Positions 26,801 to 37,340 of a stretch of 64,000 nt of DNA are shown here, one piece after another. The notes beneath the pieces were generated by a model. That model searched no databases. It was not told the origin of the DNA and saw only the letters and a list, made by a program, of their open reading frames with translations. The number at the start of each line of letters is the position of its first letter. Position 1 is the first letter of the stretch. The stretch covers positions 35,807,366-35,871,365 of the forward strand of contig CAIIXF020000001.1 in the NCBI GenBank assembly GCA_903813345.2. Direction: 5' to 3'. Both the position numbers and the translations under genes were made by a program. The DNA is from Owenia fusiformis. Lineage: Eukaryota > Annelida > Polychaeta > Sabellida > Oweniidae.

Positions 26801-29800
26801 AATCACTTGGTCCTCATTTCATGGGATTTTATCGTCGCTAAATCTGTGACAGCGGTATCTGACTTTACCGTTGTCAGGCTATTCCGGTGTGAATCTGTAC
26901 AAGTTCAATAAGTTAGGTCCTAATTTTACTTTAGACTAAGTTACTCACAAAGCCAAGTCACTCATAGACAGTGATGCACCAGGTCTGATGCGTTAAAACT
27001 ATTTTGAGTTTCGACATCAATTCAATGTTAGATTTTTAATAATTTAATACCCTGTAATGACCAAATACCAAGTTGCTACTACAGCTAAGCTGTGTTGACT
27101 TAAGTCTTGATAGCTCAGTCCATAATGGCCTAGTCACATAGCCCGGCCGATGAGGTTCCGATGAGCCAGCGATGCAATTTTCACCGAACTCGGCCGAACA
27201 CCGGCCGGACACCGGCCGGACATCCGTGGCGTTTGTTGCTTAAAACCGCATCGGTGGCAGCTCGGTGAAATTTTAACTTCGGAGTTAAATTTCACCGGGC
27301 TCTCACCGAGCTCCCTCATCGCAGCCCCATCGTAACCACATCAGAACACACGTCGGCCGGTGCACGGCCGAGTATCGGTCGGTGTCCCGTGCATCTGAGA
27401 CAACCAGAGGACGAGGTTTTTTTAACGGACACCGGCCGAGCTCCGACCGAGCTCCGGCCGATGTGGGACAGAGCCTTGGAAAGTATAGTACCTGAAGATG
27501 TCCGGACGGAGTCCGTTCACGTCACCGAGCTCTGCTTCCGATGAGGAGAGCTCGGTGGCACCAAAAAAATCCACCAAGCTCTACCGATGCCGGACATCGG
27601 CCGGGCTATGTGACTAGGCCATAAAGCATCAGACTTTGAACTGGAAGGCTCAGAGGTAGAGCATCAAACTCTGGATCAGAATGTCCTGGGTTCAATTACT
27701 GTACAGAGCAATAAATTTAGCACACTCCCTTTCAGATCTGTATTTGGCTTGTTACACTACAGCTCCCGGACGAGTGCCCAAGGGTTGTTACAGCCCATGG
27801 GTCGTGCCCACAGGTTGATGTCAGAAGTGGGATCTCAAGCTGCTACTTCAGTTCAGCTGTGTTGACGTCTTGTCCGTAGCCCATCAGACTCTGAACTAGT
27901 AAGTCCTGGTTTCAATTCCCGAATGGGAATGGCACTCTCCCTTTGATGTTTGTATCTGACTTGTTACACTTCAGCTCCCCCAAGGGGCAACGAGCCGTTA
28001 CAACTAGGGCTAGCGCTCGAGCAATTCACCTCCGATACGAGCTGTATCGATACATAAAATGAATATCAGTCGTATCGTTTTTTGGCCGGAAGTCCCTTCT
28101 TACTTACCCAAAGGAAGGGAAAAACTCCGAGCTTAGAGATGACAGACAGTCAATGCAGTCATAGTTACCTATCTTGCTTACTGCCTTCGTTTGCCCCGAT
28201 AGTTCCCGAATACCACACGTCGTTAAGATGTTTTAATCGATGTTAGCATATTTTACACCTTTCTTTGTCGTGATGTGAAATAAACGTTATCTGGCTAAAG
28301 TACTTCCGGCTTTACAAGTCACATATATATTCCTAGTCATTAAAAATATGAGTTGATACATATGTTGAATGTATACAGATTCAAAAAACGGGAAAAAATT
28401 TGAGAAGTCACAAATCCACAAAAAATAGCCGCAAAATTTTGAAAACTGAGAATTAGTGAATATTCATACCCGCAAAATTTCGAAATTGCAAAAAAAGTGA
28501 AATATAATAGCATCAAACATTAGTTGGAGTATACTGTAGTATTAAACTCAGCAATATCAGTCCGAGTATTATCAGTTCATAGGACACTTTTGGCTAAATA
28601 TAAGTGTATCTTAAAAGAGTATTATATTTAAAATCATTTCCAAAATTAACAAAATTCAGAATGACCCCTCCCTTCTGATATTAATAGCATAGATATATGA
28701 TAAAATACAAATGTTATGATGCAATATAATATGAAAGTCTTGCAAGACCCCCCCCCCCCATCCATATTAGAACAAGCTCCCAGAGTTCCCAGATCTTCTT
28801 TATTTGAACTCATTTCAGATAATGATAATAATAGTAATAGTAGTGTGGTCAGCAATAACAAAAATCCACAGGATCTTGTAGCACCTTATATGGTATTGTT
28901 TATGATGACTGATATGGGGCTTTACTTATACTACAGGGCCTATCATAGTGCTCATCTCATATCATAGTGCTACATGTCTCTGTGTAAAAATCTAATGATT
29001 TAACCACTTTGCCACCAAATCTTGGATTGAAAATCATCAACTTCTCAGATGGTTAAAATGGAAAGTTAAAGTTGAGGATCATGCTTAGAGATTGAAAGCT
29101 TCTATACACACTTCTCATACACAGTAGTAGGCTTGATTCAAAGTAATTAAGGAGCAACAGTTTAAGATAAGGTGACAACCTCATTAATTTTAGCCAGAGA
29201 AGAAATCTGAAAATTTAATGTCTTTCTGGGTCTCTTTCTAGGACTATGCACACGATTATCAATTTTAGGAAACTTCACTTCCAAATAACCATTGCTACAA
29301 TTCAATTAAGTAGTAAGGTACAATTAAATGCTTTAAAAAGTAACAAAGCCTATTGTCAAATGGAAATAAAGTTAGGGGAAGTAATAAATATGCAAATTAA
29401 TCTACCCAATCGGCCATTTTGAATGGCACTTCCTATGTAAACAAAAAATAATTTTAACATATGTGGGCTATTGTCTGAATATTTTCATTCCAAATTTCAA
29501 AAAAAATTCAGACTAGAGGATATAGTCTAGGACTATAGTACTGAGAATGTCTCAATCTTTTGCCTGTACGATTACAACATGGGAGAATTTTCTATGCTTC
29601 TTACACTTAAGGTTCCTACTTCAATAGATTCCTTGGTATTTTAGCATTCTTATATGTTAAAATTTGGGATTGAAAATTATTTGTTTACATAGGAAGTGCC
29701 ATTCAAAATGGCCGACTGGGTAAATTAATTTGCATATTTGTTACTTCCCCTAGCTTTATTTCCATTTGACAATATGCTGTGTTACTTTTTATAGCATTTA

Positions 29801-32800
29801 ATTGTACCTTACTACTTAATTGAATTGTCATAATGCTTATTTTTGGGGAGTGAAGATTCCTATAATTGTGTGCAGACAATTTCCTGTTTTTTCCCACAGG
29901 AGGGACATAATGATCAATAGACTGAATTCTCATGAAAATTCAGTTTAATGGATATAGACTACTATTTTTTTCATGGCCCGAGTTCGTCGCTAACATGCTA
30001 AATATAAGAGTTAGCTGACGTTTGGGAGACTGACTTACCTTCTAAAGGTTAGAACCCGAATCTTAATGAAACCATATCACCTTTGTTGCGTCATTGATGA
30101 TGCATAAACACAGCATTTGATAGAAATTAGTGTAAATGCTTTTCCGACTTTTTCATTAATTTTGACTTCCGGGAAGGCATTGTAGTTATCACGAAATAAC
30201 ACATTGACCCTTGAACTTTACTTTGTTGACATGTCAACCAAGCATGTCTGGTGTGAAAATTAAAAGAATATTAAGCAATGTTCTACATCCGCCAAGCTAA
30301 GTGAAGTAGCCAATATTTAAAATTACCAATTTCAAGTGAAGTACGCAACGAACGAAACTGCGTGATCTGCACTCCCACTATTGGTCTGAACGAAATGCTA
30401 GGTAGAAATATGAGCCATCTGCTGTATTAGTCGATTAATAGAGTAAGACCTGTTGGTGATGCTTTATAATTTAGACCAAAACATTGGAGAACAAACGAAC
30501 CTGTAAATCGTGAAAACAACGAACAAATATTCGGTTTTCACATATGTTCGGTAATTTTTCGTATTGAAACTTCCGGAACTTACAAGGAAATCACGGTCCA
30601 TGATTTACCTCTTGGATGTTGTGGCAAATGCTCCATGGTTGACGGAACAAAGGTGATATGGTTTCATTAAGATTCGGGTCCTAACCTTGAGAAGGTAAGT
30701 CAGACTCCCAAACGTCACCTAACTCTTATATTTAGCATGTTAGCGACGAACTCAGGCCATGAAAAAAATAGTAACTATAGTCCTGGCAAGGGATAATACA
30801 ATATATATATACAAGGTAAACAGATTTTAAAACCATGTGTCTAGAACCGGCTAGTGTGTACGACCATCGTATGCAAGAAAAAATATCCAAATAAGAAAGA
30901 ATAACAACAAATGTGACAGCATACAGTACTGTAGTAATTTCGATCAAATTCGCGGGATATCGCGGGACCATTCGAGGGACAAACACGCTTATTGCGGGAC
31001 AGTTAACAGGGTAACCACCAAAGACTTCATAGAGGGGCAAATCTTTTTAGACAAAGTGCCCTAAATTTGCAGGACTGCGGCGAAACATCCACCTAAATTT
31101 GTGGGATGTCGCAGGACATTCAAGGGATTTGCGTGATTGGGGCTTAATGTAAAAGTACTCAAATCAAATTTTCAGATACTTATTTATCAAATATAATGCA
31201 CTTAACTGAAGTAAACGTCAACACAATTCCACACAATACGCATAGAAATATTATTAAAGGGGCAACAAGGCCTACTAGAGAAAAAATCAAATTCTTTTAC
31301 TTTTTCATAGCTATCAAGGCAACATTTGGCTTAACATCTTCTTTGACATACCTATTTTCTCAAAATGTATAGATAAACTATCAATTTCAGCATTAAGAAG
31401 TGTAAATTCAGTTCAAAGCTTCTATAAAGGGAGTCCCACTTATGGATTTTTAAGATGCACCATTTTGAGGAATATCGGCTGAAATAATGCTCATCCAGGG
31501 GGTTTCTTCGGAAATAATAAAAGTATAGGCTATCGTCTAAGAAATAGCCAAACTTAATATATTTTGACACTGTTCCACGATCGTTGAATGGCCCCTCTGC
31601 ACTCATTGTTGCACCTTTTAACTATCAAGAAACCACACTTGAGAGTACCGTAATCCAACACGACTAATTCAAAAATTCTGAACAATACTTTTCACTTATG
31701 GCGTTCGTGACAAACTATGAAACATTTACCCCCCATTGTGTTATATATTAAAATGTACCTTTTCATATAGGGGTCCGATGGGGGTCAACCCAATTGTCCG
31801 AAACCCAATTCTCCGAATCCGAGCAGTTTTCCGAAACCCAGTTGTCCGAAACCCAGTTGTTCGAAAATAAGGGGATCTTAATCTTAAAAATACAACAACA
31901 TAACATTGGAATCACGTTGACATCATTGCAAAATTAGGCTTAATATGCTAAGTCAATACGTTAATTGTTTAATGTTTAGCCTACGAAAGTTCATGGGTAA
32001 CTTGAGAACTACAAAATACAACCAAATACTTTTCGAACGTACACTATATAGCAATATTTCTCATCTAACGTCTTCATAGTTTTGGGAACGTATTTTAAAT
32101 GCATGATAGCGAAATATATCAAGATACTATATCTGCCTAATGTAGTTATGTAGTGTTCACAAAGTTTTGAAACATATTTTATCTAGATCCTTCAGAAATT
32201 AACTTATCCAATAAATTACTTTACTAGTTCTAGTATCTTGCATGACTCGTTCATAAAATTCTTTAATTCTACATCGTTCCCAATACGTCCTCAGACAGAC
32301 AAGTTATTGAAGTCACACCCGTTTGTTTGCGTGACAGAATATGCCACGCAAAATACTTATACGCACTTTCTCTGATTATTGTCAAGCAAATACATTTTAG
32401 GAGAAGAAAATAATAAAAACAAATACCGGAAACGAATACCGAAAAATAAATCCCAAGTGAATATGTTTAGAATGTTGTGTTCTTTTACGATTTGATAAGA
32501 GACAGAGACTAAGAAATTAAGTTCTATGCGTTAACTATTTTATCAAAATGTTTCATTTTATTTTGCCTATAAAATAAGAGATTGAAGAAGTTAAGATAAA
32601 CTGTTCCATTGTTTTAATAACCGTTTTTAGGATCACAATGTAAAATAAATCCCCCGTTCCTGCCATTCTAGTAGCACCATGTAATGGGTGCAATCCTAAG
32701 TGAGAGAGAGAGAGATCTATAAACATCAGAATGCGTCCATCCATGGGCTTTCAATCAGTCTAGTTGAAAGCCCATGGTCCATCCCATTAATTTGCCCAAA

Positions 32801-35800
32801 TACATGGCATGAAACTGGCGTAAGCTTAACTTGGTACGCCCCCCTTTCTCTGGTAAATTATGCCTATATTTTTCGGAGTAATGGGTTTCGGACAACTGGG
32901 GTGTACCCTTTACCTTCTTACACTGTATATCACAAGATAATCACAATTATTTAGCCTCGGGGATTGTTACAATTTTGAAAATTCGCGGAGGTCAAAGCCG
33001 ACATTGGCGGGACTTCGCGGGACATTGCGGGACACGCGAATCAGCCAAATTTTGATCAAATTCGCGGGATAATCCCGCCATTCGCGGGACACTTGACAGC
33101 TCTGAGCATACGACAGTTATATGACTAGTCCACATAGAACTATTTACATAATACATTAGACTGTATCCTTCGTCTGAATAAATATTCAGACTGTAAGTCA
33201 CCTATTGTAAAATGTGGTGTTGTATAAATGTTACAAATAAGTTTGTTTAATGATAAAATGATTACCTTATAAAGAACTTACAATATTATTTTTTCGTATA
33301 TTGTCCTCTTACTGAAGATATTCATAAAATGTACAGACGGTTCTTGTAGCGAAGCCATTGATTAGGTCAAGCCATTTTGGCAATGCCAATTCTCACGATA
33401 AACGAGATTTAGCCAGTGATGTCAGTCTATTTGTAAACAAATAACACGTGGAGCGGACGGAGCAACATTACGGAAGCGTATTGATAAATTCCATTTGTGC
33501 GGGAATTTATTAGATCTAGTCATTTATTATCATTATCCCGATTAATTGTCTTCATTTATAGTAAATAGAGCGGAAATATTCATGAAGAAGGCCGAGATAA
33601 TCAAGTTGTCATGTGTTGTCAAAGTTCAAAAATTTCCATATCTCGTTTGGATCTCGTGAACTCAAACCTCCTTGACATTGATTTTGCGATATACTTATGA
33701 GCACATCCTGAAGTTTTGGTGAGTCTGAACATTTCATTATTTTATATCAACTTTTACCCGCCTTATACAAATATTTTTGCTTCTAGTTAAAGATGAACAT
33801 CTCTCCAACATATTCACCAAGGCATACTCGTTAAATAGCGCCCCCGAAGACCCCTTAGAAAAAATACATAAATTAGGTATAATAAAGCCCAAAATGAAAT
33901 CTATTGTCTAAAATAATTATAAGTATCCATAAAAATGCCCCTTATTATCTAAAAAAAGACTTTTCCTAATGTATTAATACATTTTAAAAAACAGGGATCT
34001 TCCTATATGGTAACATCGACTTTCTATATATAACTAGTCAAATAGCGCCCCTCCGCCATAAACCCAATGAGAAAATAATATGGGAGGGGCGCTATTTGAC
34101 GAGTTATATATAGGAAGACGATGTTCTCTAGATTTCGTTATTATAGACTAGGAAGAAGTGTCTTATTATAGCTCGTTAATTATCGCCCCTCCTCCATAAA
34201 CTCAATGAGTATTTAACATGGAGGGGCGCTATTTGACGAGTTATATATAGGAAGACGATGTTCCCTAAATTTCGTTATTATAGACTAGGAAGAAGGCTCT
34301 TATTATAGCTCGTTAAATAGCGCCCCTCCGCCATAAACCCAATGAGAAAATAACATCGAGGGGCGCTATTTAACGAGTTATATATAGGAAGACGATGTTC
34401 TCTAGATTTCGTTATTATAGACTAGGAAGAAGTGTCTTATTATAGCTCGTTAATTAGCGCCCCTCCTCCATAAACTCAATGAGTATTTAACATGGAGAAG
34501 CGCTATTTGACGAGTTATATATAGGACGACGATGTTCCCTAAATTTCGTTATTATAGACTAGGAAGAAGGCTCTTATTATAGCTCGTTAAATAGCGCCCC
34601 TCCGCCATAAACCCAATGAGAAAACAACATGGAGGGGCGCTATTTGACGAGTTATATATAGGAAGACGATGTTCTCTAGATTTCGTTATTATAGACTAGG
34701 AAGAAGTGTCTTATTATAGCTCGTCAAATAGCGCCCCTCCGCCATAAACCCAATGAGAAAATAATATGGGAGGGGCGCTATTTGACGAGTTATATATAGG
34801 AAGACGATGTTCTCTAGATTTCGTTATTATAGACTAGGAAGAAGTGTCTTATTATAGCTCGTCAAATAGCGCCCCTCCGCCATAAACCCAATGAGAAAAT
34901 AACATTGAGGGGCGCTATTTGACGAGTTATATATAGGAAGACGATGTTCTCCAAATTTCGTTATTATAGACTAGGAAGAAGTGTCTTATTATAGCTCGTT
35001 AATTAGCGCCCCTTCGCCATAAATAATCCAATGGGGAAATAACATGGAGGGGCGCTAATTAACGAGTTATATTATACAATTATTATACAAATTTTGTCGA
35101 ATTTAAAACAAAAAAAATATTTTTTTTATTTATTTATTTATTACACACACTACAATGTAAGATTACATTCTAAAAGGGATTTATTTTGGGGCCTTATATA
35201 AAAAAGGGGCAAGGTATTTTTGGGGGGAAAAATATAAAAAAGGGGCGCTATTTAATAGCGCCCCTAACATTATGATATTACCATTGAGGGGCACTATTAA
35301 ATAGCACCCCTCAATTAATAATATTACATTATAGGGGCATTACTTAATAGCGCCCCTCACATTATGATATTATCATTGAGGGGCATTATTTAATAGCACC
35401 CCTCAATTAATAATACTACATTATAGGGGCACTACTTAATAGCGCCCCTCACATTATAATATAACATTATAGTGCCCCTGCTTAGTAGCGCCTCCTACTT
35501 TAATATAAAATAAAATTACATAGATACTTAATAGTGCCCCTTTACTTTCGTTATATAGACTAGGAAGAAGGCTATTATTAAAGCTCGTCAAATAGCGCCC
35601 CTCCGCCATAAACCCAATGAGAAATTTTTGAACAAAATACTCATCGGCAGGACATCGGTGCTAAAAATCTGTGACTACGGCATTAGCAATGGAATTATAC
35701 ACTAGATATATCAAGGCGAAGTTTGAGCAACTAAAACCTTGAGAATCAAGATGCAGTATTTAGTCCGATAAATGTTTGTAAATCTTATAACTTTGTAAAT

Positions 35801-37340
35801 TCAATTATTAGCGTTATCAAAAACGTCCTAAAATTTACCATTAGTTATCACACACGATCGTTCATTGTTGGGTTATAAATGCTTGAGAATATGACCTCTA
35901 ATATCTATACGTAATAATAAAGACCGTGATTCTTCCCATGTCATTCTCCCATAATTGAAAATTTCCTTCATAAATTTAACTCAGAAGTTATAAAAGTAAA
36001 TTTTATCCCTCTCAAATTCATTGATATATACATGTAAAATTAAATTATTTCGACTGAATCCCTCGTGTCCAGTGTATGAATACTTCATATAGTTTGCATA
36101 AAACATCGTGCATCTAGTCATGTACACCAATTTATCAAACTGACCGCCAGGCCATTAATTTTATATATATGTTGAACGTCCTACAATATTTTATATTATT
36201 ATCACTGATGAATAAAAATACAGATTTGAATTTTATGAAAATGTGTGACACAAACCATGTTATTGGCCAACATTTTTTATTATAGACTAGGAAAAAGGCT
36301 CTTATTATAGCTCGTCAAATAGCGCCCCTCCGCCATAAATCCAATGGGAAAATAGCATGGAGGGGCGCTATTTGACGAGTTATATATAGGAAGACGATGT
36401 TCCCTCTATTTCGTTATTATAGACTAGGAAGAAGTGTCTTATTATAGCTCGTTAATTAGCGCCCCTCCTCCATAAACTCAATGAGTATTTAACATGGAGG
36501 GGCGCTATTTGACGAGTTATATATAGGACGACGATGTTCCCTAAATTTCGTTATTATAGACTAGGAAGAAGGCTCTTATTATAGCTCGTTAAATAGCGCC
36601 CCTCCGCCATAAACCCAATGAGAAAATAACATGGAGGGGCGCTATTTGACGAGTTATATATAGGAAGACGATGTTCTCTAGATTTCGTTATTATAGACGA
36701 GGAAGAAGTGTCTTATTATAGCTCGTCAAATAGCGCCCCTTGGCCATAAATCCAATGGGAAAATAACATGGAGGGGCGCTATTTGACGAGTTATATATAG
36801 GAAGAAGATGATCCCGACTTTTTTTTATTATAGACTAGGAAGAAGTATATTAGATAATAAGGTGCATTTTATATGAAATCATTTTAAATTTTTTTTATGC
36901 CACAATAGAAATTGTGCTGGCCTAGTTTTTGGGATTTGGGATTACTCATAAATACTTATTTTTGATTTTTTCCAAGGGGTCTTCGGGGGCGCTATTTAAC
37001 GAGTATGCCTTCACCAATTTTCAAGGTGAACATTCTTGTAATGAACGAGAAATTTATGTGCAAAAAATATCACCGCGATTTCCACAGAAAATATATCAAT
37101 CATAACAGACCGAATATTATATTCGGTCTGTTGGATACATACTACATAATACATATGATTTGTATCGTTTAGTGGAGTGTAAAACACTAAAGGCTAAGGA
37201 ATCATATGTAAAAAAGGTCTCTGTTACACAATCAATATAATCTGTAATCACTCAAAGTCAAAGAAACTCACCAAATATTTTCCATTAGGAGAAAATCGAC
37301 AAATACCAGACGTTTGCTTGAAAAGTTCAGAAAAATTCAT
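17836..37340 (-). CDS. WRAP73: WRAP73 (WDR8) WD40-repeat protein, 445 aa, complete
   Basis: Fourteen coding exons (transcript order): 37340-37272, 26454-26359, 26176-26120, 25680-25564, 25269-25194, 24931-24828, 24447-24361, 21715-21581, 21222-21145, 20758-20674, 19949-19824, 19572-19489, 19236-19129, 17951-17836. All phases close over 1338 nt. Similarity to vertebrate WRAP73 runs end to end: [137 protein letters not shown]. The WD40 family member WRAP73/Wdr8 works with SSX2IP/Msd1 at centrosomes, spindle poles and ciliary bases (established for the family). Exon 8 uses a GC donor (AAG|GCAAGT). Intron 1 is 10.8 kb and full of transposons. The 5' end faces the p53-family gene. Human WRAP73 is about 460 aa, so length fits. 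Confidence 0.95.
18069..18907. mobile_element. Tc1/mariner-type non-autonomous element, 839 bp
   Basis: Inverted ends CAGTAAAACCTGCGAACAGG and (reverse complement) CAGTAAAACCTGTCCGATGG are flanked by TA dinucleotides. Internal repeats of GTTTTCCCTATAGAGAGG and TTCCTTGTTC occur. It lies in the last WRAP73 intron and has no transposase. A fragment of the same family occurs at about 58835-58862. Confidence 0.75.
20490..20570. repeat. fragment of GGATCCGCCAGTG-ended MITE
   Basis: GGATCCAGAAGCTAACAAAG is followed by a C run and CTGGATCCGCCAGTG. The two GGATCC ends are inverted. A very short internally deleted copy. Confidence 0.5.
21366..21500. repeat. dispersed repeat copy 1
   Basis: ACCTGCCATTTGTTACAGAT and CCAACTGCCAA, with following CACCAAA-type short tandem units, match the segment at about 61728-61835. 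It lies in a WRAP73 intron. Confidence 0.55.
21716..23170. other. WRAP73 intron 7, AT-rich, no feature
   Basis: The distal half of the intron between exons 8 and 7. No nested exon or clear repeat was recognised apart from a CGCGGGACAG fragment near 22220, like those at 30.9-31.1 and 33.0 kb. Confidence 0.4.
23170..24350. repeat. degenerate 20-25 bp tandem repeat interrupted by an insertion
   Basis: Variants of CTCACCTTGAAACATTCAAA recur from about 23210 to 23475 and again from about 24255 to 24350. The roughly 0.8-kb middle is unlike the repeat and looks inserted. It contains ACAGGGTGGTCCAAAAAAGT at about 24102, which resembles a mariner-type end. Confidence 0.55.
26714..26892. mobile_element. 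179-bp palindromic MITE
   Basis: TCACACCGGAATATCTGACA at the left is matched in reverse complement by TCACACCGGAATAGCCTGAC at the right. Arms are about 50 bp and both contain AAAGTCAGATACC. No ORF. It lies in WRAP73 intron 1. Confidence 0.8.
27100..28010 (+). repeat. tRNA-derived SINE, tandem, interrupted by a MITE
   Basis: Box-A-like TGATAGCTCAGTCCATAA continues, after the MITE at 27126-27621, as AGCATCAGACTTTGAACTGG. Box-B-like GGGTTCAATTACTG follows. A second partial copy (CCATCAGACTCTGAACTAGT, GGTTTCAATTCCCGAATGG) follows at about 27875-28010. Both have similar tails (CACTCCCTTT, TTGTTACACTWCAGCTCCC). The dimeric layout is inferred. Confidence 0.65.
27126..27621. mobile_element. 496-bp GC-rich Harbinger-like MITE
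   Basis: Nearly perfect inverted ends TGGCCTAGTCACATAGCCCG are flanked by TAA at 27123-27125 and 27622-27624, a PIF/Harbinger-type 3-bp target duplication. The interior is strikingly GC-rich against AT-rich flanks and repeats CCGGCCG motifs (ACCGGCCGGACACCGGCCGG). No ORF of note. It is inserted into a SINE. Confidence 0.85.
28011..29240. other. WRAP73 intron 1 sequence, no feature
   Basis: Repeat-poor intron sequence with one C run near 28750. No nested exon found. Confidence 0.4.
29245..29882. mobile_element. 640-bp foldback element, about 210-bp arms
   Basis: The left arm (about 29245-29460) and right arm (about 29660-29882) are reverse complements. Shared blocks include CAATTCAATTAAGTAGTAAG, CAAATGGAAATAAAG and GGCCATTTTGAATGGCACTT. 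The centre is unrelated and non-coding. Confidence 0.8.
29962..30772. mobile_element. 810-bp foldback element, about 125-bp arms
   Basis: Left end TACTATTTTTTTCATGGCCC and right end GGCCATGAAAAAAATAGTA are inverted. The arms share CGTCGCTAACATGCTAAATA, ATAAGAGTTAG and CATATCACCTTTGTTGC-type blocks. No transposase. It lies in WRAP73 intron 1. Confidence 0.8.
30773..31780. other. intron sequence with GCGGGAC-motif fragments
   Basis: Short scattered GCGGGA(T/C) motifs at about 30950-31140 recur at about 32990-33090 (GATCAAATTCGCGGGATA in both). They probably belong to one degraded repeat family. Confidence 0.4.
31785..32910. mobile_element. 1.1-kb TIR element with CCGAAACCCAGTTGT motif
   Basis: The left end GGGTCAACCCAATTGTCCGA and the right end (reverse complement) GGGTACACCCCAGTTGTCCG are inverted. 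The left side carries a short tandem series of CCGAAACCCAGTTGT units (31800-31866). A hairpin, ATGGGCTTTCAA...TTGAAAGCCCAT, lies inside at about 32743-32777. Confidence 0.6.
34030..35075. repeat. 137-139 bp satellite array, palindromic unit (8 copies)
   Basis: Each unit has AGCTCGTTAAATAGCGCCCC, then CCATAAACCCAATGAG, then GGAGGGGCGCTATTTGACGA (inverted to the first), then TTATATATAGGAAGACGATG and TTCGTTATTATAGACTAGGA. Unit starts recur at about 34171, 34308, 34445, 34582, 34719 and on, about 137-139 bases apart. Confidence 0.95.
35230..35510. repeat. short-period palindromic sub-array
   Basis: Units of about 60-65 bp alternate TTTAATAGCGCCCCTCACAT and ATTGAGGGGCATTATTTAAT. They are shortened relatives of the flanking satellite, with the same GCGCCCC core. 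Confidence 0.8.
36290..36840. repeat. second block of the 137-bp satellite (4 copies)
   Basis: Same unit and orientation as the array at 34.0-35.1 kb, ending in the right TIR of the element. Confidence 0.95.

Larger units (their letters stand above)
33821..37009. mobile_element. 3.2-kb TIR element filled with palindromic satellite
   Basis: Ends GGCATACTCGTTAAATAGCG and its reverse complement, extending about 45 bp through CGAAGACCCCTT, are flanked by a perfect 8-bp duplication TTCACCAA (33813-33820 and 37010-37017). This is hAT-like by target length, but no transposase is present. The interior is largely tandem satellite whose core, CTCGTTAAATAGCGCCCC, repeats the element's own terminus. A unique block of about 0.7 kb (35640-36270) splits the arrays. 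It lies in WRAP73 intron 1, close to the promoter. Confidence 0.85.

Noticed and set aside
33821-37009. CRISPR-like regular array of palindromic repeats
   Set aside because: The whole 137-bp unit is repeated, including the would-be spacers; the context is an animal intron and the block is bounded by TIRs and a target duplication.
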